Below are positions 1 through 9,557 of a DNA stretch of 64,000 nucleotides, in pieces. The notes below the pieces were generated by a model that searched no databases, had not been told where the DNA came from, and saw only the letters and a list, made by a program, of their open reading frames with translations. The stretch lies in contig NZ_JACJTB010000003.1 of assembly GCF_014698475.1 (NCBI RefSeq), positions 1 through 64,000 on the forward strand, read 5' to 3'. Position 1 is the stretch's first letter. The number at the start of each line of letters is the position of its first letter. A program made the position numbers and the translations under genes. This DNA comes from Nostoc spongiaeforme FACHB-130 (GTDB lineage Bacteria > Cyanobacteriota > Cyanobacteriia > Cyanobacteriales > Nostocaceae).

Positions 1-112
1 TCAACAGGGTCGAACCGTCTACCATATTCATTGGGAGACCTCAAGCTTTGGTGTCGTTACCTTTATCTTGTGGTTTCCCCTTCTTTTTTGCTACCCCATC
101 TCACATAAGGCG

Positions 113-134
113 TATTTTTTTAATTGGAAGTCCC
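113..134. repeat. Left copy of a 22-bp inverted repeat
   Basis: This 22-bp sequence is the exact reverse complement of 4273-4294. The two copies face each other across the hybrid kinase gene at 140-4162. Its core is GGGACTTCCAATT followed by seven A residues (read on the minus strand). It looks like the end of a mobile element or a dispersed repeat, but no transposase is visible between the copies. Bases 1-112 hold no gene I can support. Confidence 0.7.
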
Positions 135-139
135 TGATA

Positions 140-3100
140 CTACTCCCGACTCCCCATCAATATTGCAATTGTTCTTACTAACTCTTCTGGTGCGATGGGT
201 TTGGCTATATGCTGTTGAAATCCAGCTTGTAGTGCTTGTTGTTGGTTGATTTCACCTGCATAAGCAGAAAGTGCGATCGCAGGTATAGTTCCGCCTTGTT
301 CGGGTGGGCATTGTCTAATGTGCCGAATCAAAGAATAGCCATCCATTTCTGGCATACCAATGTCAGAAATTAGTAAATCCGGCATAGATTGATTGAAGTA
401 AGTCAATGCTTGTAAAGCTGAATCAGCTGTAGTAACTTGTGCGCCAACTTGGGTGAGGATAAATTCGGCTAAGTCACGCATATCTGCATCATCATCTACA
501 ACTAATATCTGCATACCCGTGAGATCAACTGCATCCCCCAAATGGTTATGATCTGAGAATAATGCTTGGTCAACAACATTTAATGGCAATCTCACAGTGA
601 AGATTGCACCTAAATTCTGACCTGGACTATCGGCTTGAACTGTGCCACCATGCAGTTCTGTTAAATGGCGGACAATAGCTAGTCCTAAGCCCAATCCGCC
701 GAATTGTCTTGTCGTTGCGCCATCTTGCTGACGGAAATATTCAAATACGAATGGTAAAAACTCTGGAGTAATGCCAATTCCGTTATCTTGAACTTTAATT
801 TGAGCATACATTCCCACCTGCTCTAGCTGCACTTCTATTCGTCCTCCAGAGGGGGTAAATTTGACAGCATTAGAAATCAGATTCCAGATAACTTGCTGTA
901 AGCGGTTGGTATCACCGGAAACTGTACCAGAAAGCGAGTTAAGAGTAGTTTGGATCTGAATATTTTTCGCTTCTGCTGCGAGTCGGACTGTTTCTAAGGC
1001 GGCTTTAATGGTTGCAGCCAAATTCACAGGTGCAACGTTTAACGACATTTTGCCTTGGAGAATGCGGGAGACATCCAATAAATCTTCGATTAATTGCGCT
1101 TGCAACTTGGCATTACGTTCTATGGTTTCTAATGCTTGGTCAGCTTTTTTAGGGTCTAGCCGTTGACTCCGCAGCAGCCTTGACCAACCTAAAATCGGAT
1201 TTAGGGGCGATCGCAATTCATGAGACAGTACGGCAAGAAATTCATCTTTAATTCTGTTGGCGGCTTCGGCTGTGGCGCGATCGCGTTGGGCAATGCGATA
1301 CAATTGAGCGTTATCAATGGCTAAGGAAGCACGACGAGCTAGTTCTTCGGCTAATTGTAAGTGGCCGTGGTCATAGCGTTTTCCCGACTCCGCAGAAACA
1401 AAAGAAATTACCCCCAAAACTTTATCTTGAGTTTTTAATGGCACTGTCATCACAGACTTAAACCCAATAGAACGCAAAATTTCTAAATGTTCTGGGTTTT
1501 GGGCGGCTTGGACTAGCAATTCATCAGGGATATCAGGTAAGAAATCGGATTTACCTGTGCGTAATGTCCAGGCAGCGCCTCTAGGACTATCCTGATTGAG
1601 AGGATACTTCTGTTGCATTTCCTCAGCCCATTGGAGTTTGGCTGGGTCAATATGAGCTACAGCAATCTGTTCAATAATGCCATCTTCTTTGACTATGTGG
1701 ACTGTACACCAATCTGCTAATTCCGGTACTGCCAGTTGAGCGACTCGCTCTAGGGTAGTTTGGTAATCGAGAGAAGATGCTAAAACTGCGCTCGCCTCTG
1801 CCAGAAAGCGTTGGTTGCGCTCTAACCTGACTTGCTCAGTCACATCGACCACATACGCTAAAACCTCTTCGATTTGATGGTGGGAGTTAGTTGTGGGCAG
1901 ATAGTAAACATTGTAGTAGCCAGGAGTGCGATCGCTCCGACCAGGAGGATTGATCGCCAGACTGAGGGAAATAAATTGATCTCCGGTATTGTAAATTTCA
2001 TCAAAGACGGCAACTATGGCCGGATCAACTTGAGCAAAAAGTTCCTTAACTGAATGTCCTAAATGTTGTTCACGAGTTAATCCGTTGATTTTGGCTAATG
2101 CTTCATTAATCGCAATAAATCGTTGTTGGCGATCTAACAAAGCAATTCCCACTGGTGAAGTTTCAAATATAGTTGCTAGTTGGCGTTGTGCGGTTTCTGC
2201 TCGCATTCGGGCAATGCGTTCGCGTTCTAGTAATCGTTCTCGTTCTTGTTCTACTTGCTTGCGTTCTGTAATATCAATGACAACACCAATGGAATTTTTG
2301 GTATTACCCTTCAAATCGTAAGTAAACTTTCCTCTGGCTTCTACCCAATGAATCGAGCCATCTAACCAACGCAGGCGATATTCATGATGATACTCTTTCT
2401 TTGCTTGCATAGCTTGCTGAAATTTAGCTTCAGCTTGTGCTAAATCATTGGGATGCACCCGATTCTGCCAAACTTCATAACTGGGTTGACACTGATATGG
2501 TTGCAGACCTAACACTGTAAAGTGTCCTTCTGACCAGCGTAATATACCAGTTTGGACATCCCAATCCCATGAACCCATACGTCCAACATTTAGCGCCAGT
2601 TGCAGGTGTGCTTCACTTTCTCGTAATTCCGCTTCCGCACGCGATCGCTCTACAGCTAACCAAGTTTGTTCGGCAATTTGCTCTATTAAGGTCACTTCTT
2701 CCTGTTGCCAATGGCGCGGAAAAATATGGTGCAGTACAAGTAAAGCGATAAACTTTCCTTGTTTTACTAACGGCACACATAACAGAGACTTTGTTTGGAT
2801 CACATCAAAAGCAGCTGCGCCCGCACCCTGAGTCCGAGGATCAGCATCCACATCATCTACAATAATTGTCCTGCCCTGCTTGAGTTCCGCAATGATTTCC
2901 AGTCCAAAAGAATTCATGTGATGAGTCCCAACCACACTACTCACCCCATTGCAATAGTCACGTTCAACAATTACATATTCTTGGGTAGGATCAATTTCAC
3001 CATAAGTACACCTACTCACTTGAAAATGTTTACCTGTGGCACACACCACTTGCCACATAATTTCTTTTGAGTCTGGAATTGGGCGAATCGCATCATTTAA

Positions 3101-4162
3101 TTGAATTAAAAATTCCTGTTGCCTTTCTTTGTGTTGCACCTGTTCCCACAGTTGTTTGCGCTCTGTAATATCGACAGTGATGCCAATTATCCGCACTCCC
3201 CGTCCAGTTGCATCCACGTAAACTCTGCCTTGACTATTAATCCAACGGATCGTTTTGTCGGGAGCAATGATCCGATACTCTTGCTGATAAATTGTTTCTC
3301 CCGCAGCTGCTCTTTGGGCTGCTTGCAAAATTCGCTGCTGATCATCTGGATGAATCAAAGCCATAAAATCTTCTGCTGCACCTGCTTCTCTTCCCCAAAG
3401 CCAAAGCGCATTGGGAGAACACACCACATAATTTGTAATTAAATCCATGTCCCAAGCGATGATCTGCGCTGAAGATAAAGCTAGTTGTAAGCGTTCTTCT
3501 GTTTGCCGAAGATTTTCCTCAATTTGCTTACGCTCAGTTATATCTTGAATGACTACTACAGCTGCCACAATTTGATTTTGGCTATTGAGTATTGGTGCCG
3601 AATTGACACTAATAAAAGTTTGGCGACCATCGCTTTCTAGTCGTAATTCTTCGTTAGAGATAACTTCACCTGTTTGGAGCGATCGCGCTAATGGATAATC
3701 ATAGGGTTCATACATTTGTCCATCAGTGCGAAAAGCGACAAATGGGGTAATCGGTACGTATTCTTCTAATTCTAGAAACTCTTCATAGTCGTAACCAATA
3801 ATATGTTTGGCTTGTTCATTAGCCAGCACTAATTTACCAGTTGCCGCATCGGCAATTAATACACCGGTTGGTAACTGCTGTAAAACCGCAGTAAAGCGAG
3901 TATGTTCTATTTCCAGTGCTTGTAACAAGCCTTCCTTTAATAAAGCATTCTCAGCATTACTCTGCATTTCTTGAAAATCAGGATGTGGCTCATTTCCCAA
4001 GCTACGGGCAAAGTGTTCAATCAATTCCGAACGCGAAATTCCTTGCTTGTGCGCTTCTTCATCAAGCGATCGCCATGCTGTACTGGTCAGAGATATACTA
4101 AATCGTTGCTTTTTTTCTGAGTCCCAGTTGCTAACAAACTTACCCGTTGAATCACGCTTCAT
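140..4162 (-). CDS. Hybrid sensor histidine kinase, RHH-PAS-PAS-GAF-PAS-PAS-GAF-HisKA-HATPase-REC
   Basis: This 1340-residue soluble multisensor kinase has no membrane segment. Residues about 18-55 look like a ribbon-helix-helix fold (strand QRFSISLT, then two helices ending SRSELIEHFA), which is unusual on a histidine kinase. PAS/PAC modules follow at about 87-215 and 225-335, GAF at 355-510, two more PAS at 520-785, GAF at 800-960, HisKA with phospho-acceptor His981 in SHELRSPL, HATPase at about 1085-1195 (N and G boxes visible), and a C-terminal receiver with Asp1267 in SDIGMPEMDG. The chemistry is histidine-to-aspartate phosphorelay; the signal and final target are unknown. It is a single-gene unit between inverted repeats. 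The ATG start fits the RHH-like N-terminus. Domain edges are estimates. Confidence 0.93.
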   Translation of the reverse strand: MKRDSTGKFVSNWDSEKKQRFSISLTSTAWRSLDEEAHKQGISRSELIEHFARSLGNEPHPDFQEMQSNAENALLKEGLLQALEIEHTRFTAVLQQLPTGVLIADAATGKLVLANEQAKHIIGYDYEEFLELEEYVPITPFVAFRTDGQMYEPYDYPLARSLQTGEVISNEELRLESDGRQTFISVNSAPILNSQNQIVAAVVVIQDITERKQIEENLRQTEERLQLALSSAQIIAWDMDLITNYVVCSPNALWLWGREAGAAEDFMALIHPDDQQRILQAAQRAAAGETIYQQEYRIIAPDKTIRWINSQGRVYVDATGRGVRIIGITVDITERKQLWEQVQHKERQQEFLIQLNDAIRPIPDSKEIMWQVVCATGKHFQVSRCTYGEIDPTQEYVIVERDYCNGVSSVVGTHHMNSFGLEIIAELKQGRTIIVDDVDADPRTQGAGAAAFDVIQTKSLLCVPLVKQGKFIALLVLHHIFPRHWQQEEVTLIEQIAEQTWLAVERSRAEAELRESEAHLQLALNVGRMGSWDWDVQTGILRWSEGHFTVLGLQPYQCQPSYEVWQNRVHPNDLAQAEAKFQQAMQAKKEYHHEYRLRWLDGSIHWVEARGKFTYDLKGNTKNSIGVVIDITERKQVEQERERLLERERIARMRAETAQRQLATIFETSPVGIALLDRQQRFIAINEALAKINGLTREQHLGHSVKELFAQVDPAIVAVFDEIYNTGDQFISLSLAINPPGRSDRTPGYYNVYYLPTTNSHHQIEEVLAYVVDVTEQVRLERNQRFLAEASAVLASSLDYQTTLERVAQLAVPELADWCTVHIVKEDGIIEQIAVAHIDPAKLQWAEEMQQKYPLNQDSPRGAAWTLRTGKSDFLPDIPDELLVQAAQNPEHLEILRSIGFKSVMTVPLKTQDKVLGVISFVSAESGKRYDHGHLQLAEELARRASLAIDNAQLYRIAQRDRATAEAANRIKDEFLAVLSHELRSPLNPILGWSRLLRSQRLDPKKADQALETIERNAKLQAQLIEDLLDVSRILQGKMSLNVAPVNLAATIKAALETVRLAAEAKNIQIQTTLNSLSGTVSGDTNRLQQVIWNLISNAVKFTPSGGRIEVQLEQVGMYAQIKVQDNGIGITPEFLPFVFEYFRQQDGATTRQFGGLGLGLAIVRHLTELHGGTVQADSPGQNLGAIFTVRLPLNVVDQALFSDHNHLGDAVDLTGMQILVVDDDADMRDLAEFILTQVGAQVTTADSALQALTYFNQSMPDLLISDIGMPEMDGYSLIRHIRQCPPEQGGTIPAIALSAYAGEINQQQALQAGFQQHIAKPIAPEELVRTIAILMGSRE

Positions 4163-4172
4163 TGAGATTTAT

Positions 4173-4188
4173 CCGTATGCGTACACGG
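4173..4188. promoter_or_regulatory. Imperfect palindrome upstream of the hybrid kinase, candidate operator
   Basis: The 16-bp sequence CCGTATGCGTACACGG matches its own reverse complement at 12 of 16 positions. It lies 10-26 bp upstream of the kinase start codon. An RHH-type N-terminus on the kinase makes autoregulation at this site conceivable, but that is inference only. Confidence 0.25.
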
Positions 4189-4272
4189 TTCTTATATTCA
4201 ATCCGAAGTGACTTCTAATTAGTATCTACCTTGAGATTGAGGTTTTGATTAGGGATGAGGGGCTAGGGCTAG

Positions 4273-4294
4273 GGGACTTCCAATTAAAAAAATA
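4273..4294. repeat. Right copy of a 22-bp inverted repeat
   Basis: Perfect reverse complement of 113-134. With that copy it brackets a 4.18-kb segment containing only the hybrid kinase and its upstream region. Confidence 0.7.
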
Positions 4295-4370
4295 TACAAT
4301 CACTTTAATGGCAAGGGGTAGGGAACAGGGAGTAGAGAGAGAAATTGACGTTTTTTCAGCCTGATTGCTG

Positions 4371-4841
4371 TTAGGAGTTAATTTCCGTTTGATCGAAGAC
4401 TTTTTTTAAGAAGCTTAACCCTTGTTCAATCTGAGAATATTCCTCGGCTGACAAACCATTGAGAATGTCAGCAATTTGAGCGCGAGTATGATTGAGGGAT
4501 TGTTGGAGATGGTACTTGCCTTCATCAGTCAAGTTGAGAACTATCCGCCGTCGCTCTTGGGGATGATGTTCACGTTGTACTAAGTTGCGCTGTACTAGCC
4601 GTTCTATGGTTGCTGAGGCTGTTGCAGAGGTGACACCAAGATGTTCTGCCAAATCAGAGAGTGAACCACCAGGATGACGATTAATAAATGCCAGCGATCG
4701 CACCTGGGGAATTGACAAAAACCCAGCGTTATGCGCTCGCATCTCCTTCCTGATAAACCGCATCACTAATGGAATTGTCTCCATAACTTTGGCTGCACAT
4801 TCTTCAGAATTTGCACCATGTGAGGGTTTATCGAGCTTCAT
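4371..4841 (-). CDS. MarR-family transcriptional regulator
   Basis: This 156-residue winged-helix protein has the normal MarR length. The DNA-binding core runs from about residue 45 to 110: helix SLSDLAEHLGVTSATASATI (recognition helix), then the wing with the conserved basic turn HHPQERRRIVLNLTDEG. Flanking helices would form the dimer interface. MarR proteins bind palindromes as dimers and often respond to phenolic or oxidative signals; no ligand can be read from this sequence. An AGGAGA ribosome binding site lies about 9 nt upstream of the ATG. It is divergent from the penicillin-acylase gene at 5186 across a 344-bp gap, so that gene is a plausible but unproven target. Confidence 0.9.
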   Translation of the reverse strand: MKLDKPSHGANSEECAAKVMETIPLVMRFIRKEMRAHNAGFLSIPQVRSLAFINRHPGGSLSDLAEHLGVTSATASATIERLVQRNLVQREHHPQERRRIVLNLTDEGKYHLQQSLNHTRAQIADILNGLSAEEYSQIEQGLSFLKKVFDQTEINS

Positions 4842-4955
4842 GGGCGAGTTATTCTCCTAGTTACATCGCCACCCGTGGATCAATTTGGCCACAGATGAGG
4901 GTTAATATTATTCATGTTAGTAGGATAACTGTACAATCCAGACTAAATCTTTGAA

Positions 4956-5030
4956 GAAGGCAGTCCCGATGAAACAAGTTTTATCGCCAAGTATGAAAGT
5001 GGACTAGCATTTTCACTCAGCATTCAGCGA
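4956..5030. repeat. Dispersed repeat with GATGAAAC palindrome, copy 1
   Basis: This sits in the 344-bp MarR/acylase intergenic region. It begins GGCAGTCCCGATGAAACAAG and ends in CTCAGCATTCAGC. An inverted copy lies at 45490-45570, where the central palindrome GATGAAACTTGTTTCATC is perfect; here one arm has a C-to-T change. It is a non-coding dispersed repeat, possibly MITE-like. I see no other feature in this gap. Confidence 0.6.
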
Positions 5031-5185
5031 GAAGATGCCTGCGTGGGTTCCCTGCGTTGAGCAAACTTCGGTGACTCAGCACTTTCAACTCAAGCCAGTG
5101 ATGTAAACGATTGAAAAGAAAAATTCCTCAGATTGCCAATTACCAGGACAATTTGTTCCAGTAATAAAATTGGCAGAACTCCTCC

Positions 5186-7756
5186 ATGAATCCACGCTAC
5201 TCATATATCAAAAGCAGAAAAAAACGTTGGTTATACCAAGGATGCCAACTTGTGGTAATTACGCTGCTAGGGTTGGGACTATTGCTAGGAGGATTTGCCA
5301 TTTATACTGTCCGGCGTTCTTTTCCCCAAGTAAGTGGCACAATTCCCATACCTGGACTGAAAGCAGAGGTGACAGTCCAGCGAGATCAATGGGGAGTTCC
5401 TCATATATATGCAAGTAACACCCATGATTTATTCATGGTACAGGGTTACGTACACGCTCAAGACCGTTTTTGGCAAATGGACTTTTGGCGACATATTGGT
5501 TCTGGGCGGCTGGCTGAAATTTTTGGTAAGTCCCAGGTAGAAACAGATAAATATCTGCGGACAATGGGTTGGGACAGGGTAGCACAGCAAGAAATTCAGC
5601 AAATGGATGGGCAGATGCAAGCTGATTTGCAAGCTTATGCTGACGGTGTGAATGCTTATTTGGCAGAACATCAAGGTAGCGCCTTGAGTTTAGAATATGC
5701 GGTGTTACAGTTACTTAATCCCCGCTACAAACCGGAACCTTGGCAACCCCTACACTCTTTAACTTGGGGTAAAGTGATGGCTTACGATTTGGGGAGGAAC
5801 TTTCAAAGTGAAATTGAACGGACTATTTTGTTAAAAAGTCTGTCACCACAGCAGGTTGAAGAACTGTTTCCACCTTATCCAAAAAATTTACCTGTGATTT
5901 TGCCAGAGTTGCAAACTGATCCAGTTGATAAAGTCAAAGAAAATTTACCACCTAATTTCCCAATTGCGATCGCCTCTACTCTAGAGTCAACTATCCCAGC
6001 AATCAAGGCGTTGGAAAACCTCATCGGTGCAACGGGAGTTGGTATCGGTTCTAATAACTGGGTAATATCTGGTGAACGCACAGTTACTAAGAAACCAATT
6101 TTGGCAAATGATCCACATTTAGCTGTGCAGATTCCTTCGATTTGGTATGAGGTGGGATTGCATTGTACAAATAAGAATGCTGAATGTCCTTACAACGTGG
6201 CTGGTTTTTCCTTTGCGGGAATGTTAGGGGTGATTGTTGGTCATAGCGATCGCATTGCTTGGGGTGTGACTAACGTACAATCTGATGTGATGGATTTATA
6301 TATCGAAAAAATCAATCCCAACAATCCCAATCAGTATGAAGTTAACGGTAAATGGGTAGATATGCAGCTTGTTCCACAAATTATCCAAGTTGCAGGTACT
6401 CAGCCAATACTGCATACAGTCCGTTACACCCGAAACGGGCCGATTCTTTCCGATGTGTCACCCAATTTGCAACAATTTCCATCACAGCCATCAGTTCCAG
6501 TTCCACAAAAATATGCTGTAGCTTTGCGTTGGACAGCGTTAGAACCTTCGAGATTAGCCTACTCGATTACTGGCATAAATCGCGCCCAAAATTGGCCAGA
6601 ATTTCGCACTGCTGCAAAGGATTTTGATATAGCTGCTCAAAATTTAGTTTATGCAGATATAGATGGCAATATTGGCTATCAAATGCCCGGTAAAATGCCA
6701 ATTCGCGCCCAGGGAAATGGGCGTTATCCGGTTCCAGGTTGGACAGATGAATATGAATGGCAAAGCTATATTGATTTTGCCAAGTTACCTTATAGCTTTA
6801 ATCCCCAACAAGGCTACATTGCTACCGCTAATAATTTGGTCGCAGAAAACTATCCTGATGTGATTACAACCGATTGGGTATACGGCTATCGGGCGGCGCG
6901 AATTACAGAAATGATTAACCAACAAACTGAAGACATTTCTATTCAAGATGTCCAAGAAATTCAAGGTGACAATAAAAATTTAACTGCACAAATTTTAGTG
7001 CCGTTGTTACATAATATATCTTTAGATAATCAGAAATTAGAAACAGCACGGAAGTTACTGATAAATTGGAATTTCCAGCTAGAAATTTCATCGCCAGCAG
7101 CAACATTATTTGAAGTTTTTTGGAAACATTTGCTAGTAGCTGCTTTTCATGATAATTTACCGAATGAATTTTATCCTGATGGTGGCGATCGCTGGTATGC
7201 TGTAGTGCAGAATTTAGTAACTCAGCCTGATAGTTTTTGGTGGGACAACAGTAAAACACCACAAAGAGAAACCCGCGACCAAATTTTGCAGCAAGCCTTA
7301 AAAGATGCGGTGACAGAATTAGAAAGTCTACAAGGTAAAGATGCACAACAATGGAATTGGGGGAAATTGCACACCATTACTTTTCGTCATGCAACATTAG
7401 GTAAATCTGGTGTTCCCCCAATTGAAGCATTATTTAATCGTGGTGCTTTTGCAACGGCGGGAAATGGTGAAACTGTTAATGCTAACCGTTGGCGAGCGAA
7501 TAAATCTTTTGAAGTTACAGATATTCCTTCTTTGCGGATGATAGTAGACTTGGGCAACTTGGATGAATCACTGGCTATTCACACTCCCGGACAATCTGGA
7601 CACGCCTTTCATCAACATTATGTAGATATGGTAGAACCTTGGCAGAAAATTGAATATCATCAGATGCTTTGGGAAAGTGAGACTATTAAAGCTAATACAG
7701 CAACAACTTTGAAGTTAATTCCGAAATCTCATTCTAATACAACAAGGCAAAAGTAA
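5186..7756 (+). CDS. Penicillin acylase family (Ntn-hydrolase) protein, membrane-anchored or secreted
   Basis: This 856-residue protein has the full layout of the penicillin/acyl-homoserine-lactone acylase family. A basic N-terminus and one hydrophobic segment (about 21-40) suggest a signal anchor and a periplasmic location. The alpha-chain signature DQWGVPHIYA and AQDRFWQMDFWRH lies near residues 67-105. The autocatalytic site is GIG/SNNW with predicted nucleophile Ser289, followed by the beta-chain motif NDPHL. The family cleaves amide bonds of beta-lactams, acyl-homoserine lactones or related amides; Anabaena is known to have an AHL acylase of this family (AiiC). The substrate cannot be told from sequence. 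No strong ribosome binding site is seen. The gene is transcribed alone and divergent from the MarR gene. Confidence 0.92.
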   Translation: MNPRYSYIKSRKKRWLYQGCQLVVITLLGLGLLLGGFAIYTVRRSFPQVSGTIPIPGLKAEVTVQRDQWGVPHIYASNTHDLFMVQGYVHAQDRFWQMDFWRHIGSGRLAEIFGKSQVETDKYLRTMGWDRVAQQEIQQMDGQMQADLQAYADGVNAYLAEHQGSALSLEYAVLQLLNPRYKPEPWQPLHSLTWGKVMAYDLGRNFQSEIERTILLKSLSPQQVEELFPPYPKNLPVILPELQTDPVDKVKENLPPNFPIAIASTLESTIPAIKALENLIGATGVGIGSNNWVISGERTVTKKPILANDPHLAVQIPSIWYEVGLHCTNKNAECPYNVAGFSFAGMLGVIVGHSDRIAWGVTNVQSDVMDLYIEKINPNNPNQYEVNGKWVDMQLVPQIIQVAGTQPILHTVRYTRNGPILSDVSPNLQQFPSQPSVPVPQKYAVALRWTALEPSRLAYSITGINRAQNWPEFRTAAKDFDIAAQNLVYADIDGNIGYQMPGKMPIRAQGNGRYPVPGWTDEYEWQSYIDFAKLPYSFNPQQGYIATANNLVAENYPDVITTDWVYGYRAARITEMINQQTEDISIQDVQEIQGDNKNLTAQILVPLLHNISLDNQKLETARKLLINWNFQLEISSPAATLFEVFWKHLLVAAFHDNLPNEFYPDGGDRWYAVVQNLVTQPDSFWWDNSKTPQRETRDQILQQALKDAVTELESLQGKDAQQWNWGKLHTITFRHATLGKSGVPPIEALFNRGAFATAGNGETVNANRWRANKSFEVTDIPSLRMIVDLGNLDESLAIHTPGQSGHAFHQHYVDMVEPWQKIEYHQMLWESETIKANTATTLKLIPKSHSNTTRQK

Positions 7757-8004
7757 AAAGAAAGAATCACCCAACCACAAGCTTCTTACTAATTCCAGAT
7801 TGTCTGTTTATTTCTGCTGACACCATTTCACGAAAAATCTGATACAGATGTAAACCCTGAAAGGTTTACTGTATCTAAGTTTTTTAATTGCGTTAGCGAA
7901 GCGGTAGCGAGCCTGCGAGCGTCATTGCGACTTGCGAATTGTGAATTGGTATGACCTGTACTAGTGATGTATAAGTAAGAATAATTAACCGCAGATAAAC
8001 GCAG

Positions 8005-9243
8005 ATGGAAACAGATGAATTTTTACCTCAGCAAGCCAAGAAAAGCTATGAAAGTATTGTGCTGTCTAATTTTGATTATTCACCAGAAGTGCAGTTAATT
8101 TTGCATTGCGCTCATACTCAGCGATCGCCAGCTTTAAATATAGCAATTCAGGAACTTTGCAAGACACAAATTAATTGGACGTTGTTGCATAACTTATCAA
8201 GTCGTAATGGAATTGATGGTTTGCTATGGGAAAGTTTGCAAAATATTGATGCGGTGAATGTACCCAAGAGTTTGTTGAATCAACTCCAGCAAAATTATCA
8301 AGGTTATATACTCAAAGGGATGATTTGCAGTCATGAATTAATCAGACTATTGCAAGATTTCCACAGACATCAAATTCCGGTTTTACCCTACAAAGGCCCG
8401 ACTTTAGCAGTAGCACTCTATGGTAGTTACGCACTCCGCTATTTCAGTGACTTGGATATCTTAATCCATCCAGATTATTTACTAGCTACAAAAGCTTTAC
8501 TAATTCAGCATGGTTATGAAACCCTGGCAGTGGATAATATTCAAGAAAGAATGAATATTTGGTCAGATAGTGAACGAGATTTTTTGCTGCAAAATAAGGA
8601 TGTAGCCATAGATTTACACTGGCGATTAACACCAAGATTTTTTGCTTTAGAAATACCTTTTGACCAACTGTGGGAACGTCGTCAGTTAGTGAATTTGTTA
8701 GACACTGATGTTGCTACCTTATCTCCCGAAGACTTGCTGTTAGTATTGTGTGTTCACGGTGCTAAAGAATGCTGGTCACAATTAAAGTGGATTTGTGATA
8801 TTGCTGAATTATTACAAACTTACAAACATCTCGATTGGCAGGCTGTGGAGGAGCGATCGCAAATATTACACTGTCATCGAATGCTACTTTTAGGGCTGAA
8901 ACTGGCTCAAGATTTGTTACAAGCCCCAATTCCCCAATCTTTACAAACCGCAATTATCCAAGACACTTGCTTACCTGAATTGTCTCAACAAGTGATCAAT
9001 CGCTTATTCTCACATCCTATGCCCTTACCTACAACTTGGCAAACAACAATGTTTCGTTTGCGAGTCCGCGATCGCAGTCGGGATTGGGTGCAGTATTTTG
9101 TTTGGCGGTTGTTAATTCCCAATGTGCGCGATCGGCGATTGTTCAACCTGCCAAATTCACTCTCTTTCTTGTATTACCTCATCAGGCCAATCCGCTTGTG
9201 CGTCGAACAATTAAGTAAAGCGATCAGAAACCGATTGACATGA
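8005..9243 (+). CDS. Nucleotidyltransferase-family protein (NTP_transf_5-like)
   Basis: This 412-residue protein resembles the uncharacterised nucleotidyltransferase family often found in RiPP and surface-polysaccharide loci. The pol-beta-type core is at about residues 128-160: KGPTLAVALYGS, then YFSDLDILI with the Gly-Ser and Asp-x-Asp metal ligands present. Downstream DLHWRLTPRFF and a helical C-terminal half containing LLLVLCVHGAKECW are typical of the family. The same fold, degenerate, is fused to the glycosyltransferase at 12458. It opens the PqqD-like cluster, though a 314-bp gap separates it from the kinase gene. The 248 bp before its ATG carry a CGCAGAT-type repeat just upstream of the start and nothing else recognisable. 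The transferred nucleotide and acceptor are unknown. Confidence 0.82.
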   Translation: METDEFLPQQAKKSYESIVLSNFDYSPEVQLILHCAHTQRSPALNIAIQELCKTQINWTLLHNLSSRNGIDGLLWESLQNIDAVNVPKSLLNQLQQNYQGYILKGMICSHELIRLLQDFHRHQIPVLPYKGPTLAVALYGSYALRYFSDLDILIHPDYLLATKALLIQHGYETLAVDNIQERMNIWSDSERDFLLQNKDVAIDLHWRLTPRFFALEIPFDQLWERRQLVNLLDTDVATLSPEDLLLVLCVHGAKECWSQLKWICDIAELLQTYKHLDWQAVEERSQILHCHRMLLLGLKLAQDLLQAPIPQSLQTAIIQDTCLPELSQQVINRLFSHPMPLPTTWQTTMFRLRVRDRSRDWVQYFVWRLLIPNVRDRRLFNLPNSLSFLYYLIRPIRLCVEQLSKAIRNRLT

Positions 9244-9557
9244 TTCAGTAACAATTTGTTGCCAGTCATCTGCTTTGGCGAAGAAGTCAGATTAGAATCA
9301 CCAGCGAATGTAATAAATTGATTTGATCTAGCAAAGTCACGGCTTCTGGCTAGAGAAAAGGTGTTATCGATAGGGGGTAATAGGGTGTAAATCTTTTTTT
9401 CGTGCTTGATGGCAAATGTTTACCATGATTGACTGACTGGAAGTGCTGAGTAAGAATACTAGCCTCTACGTTCTATCTGATTCATAGTGGTAAATTTTTT
9501 TGAGCTAATTTAACTGTTTTAATATTTATTCTCAGGGTTTGACACTACTGCATTAGG

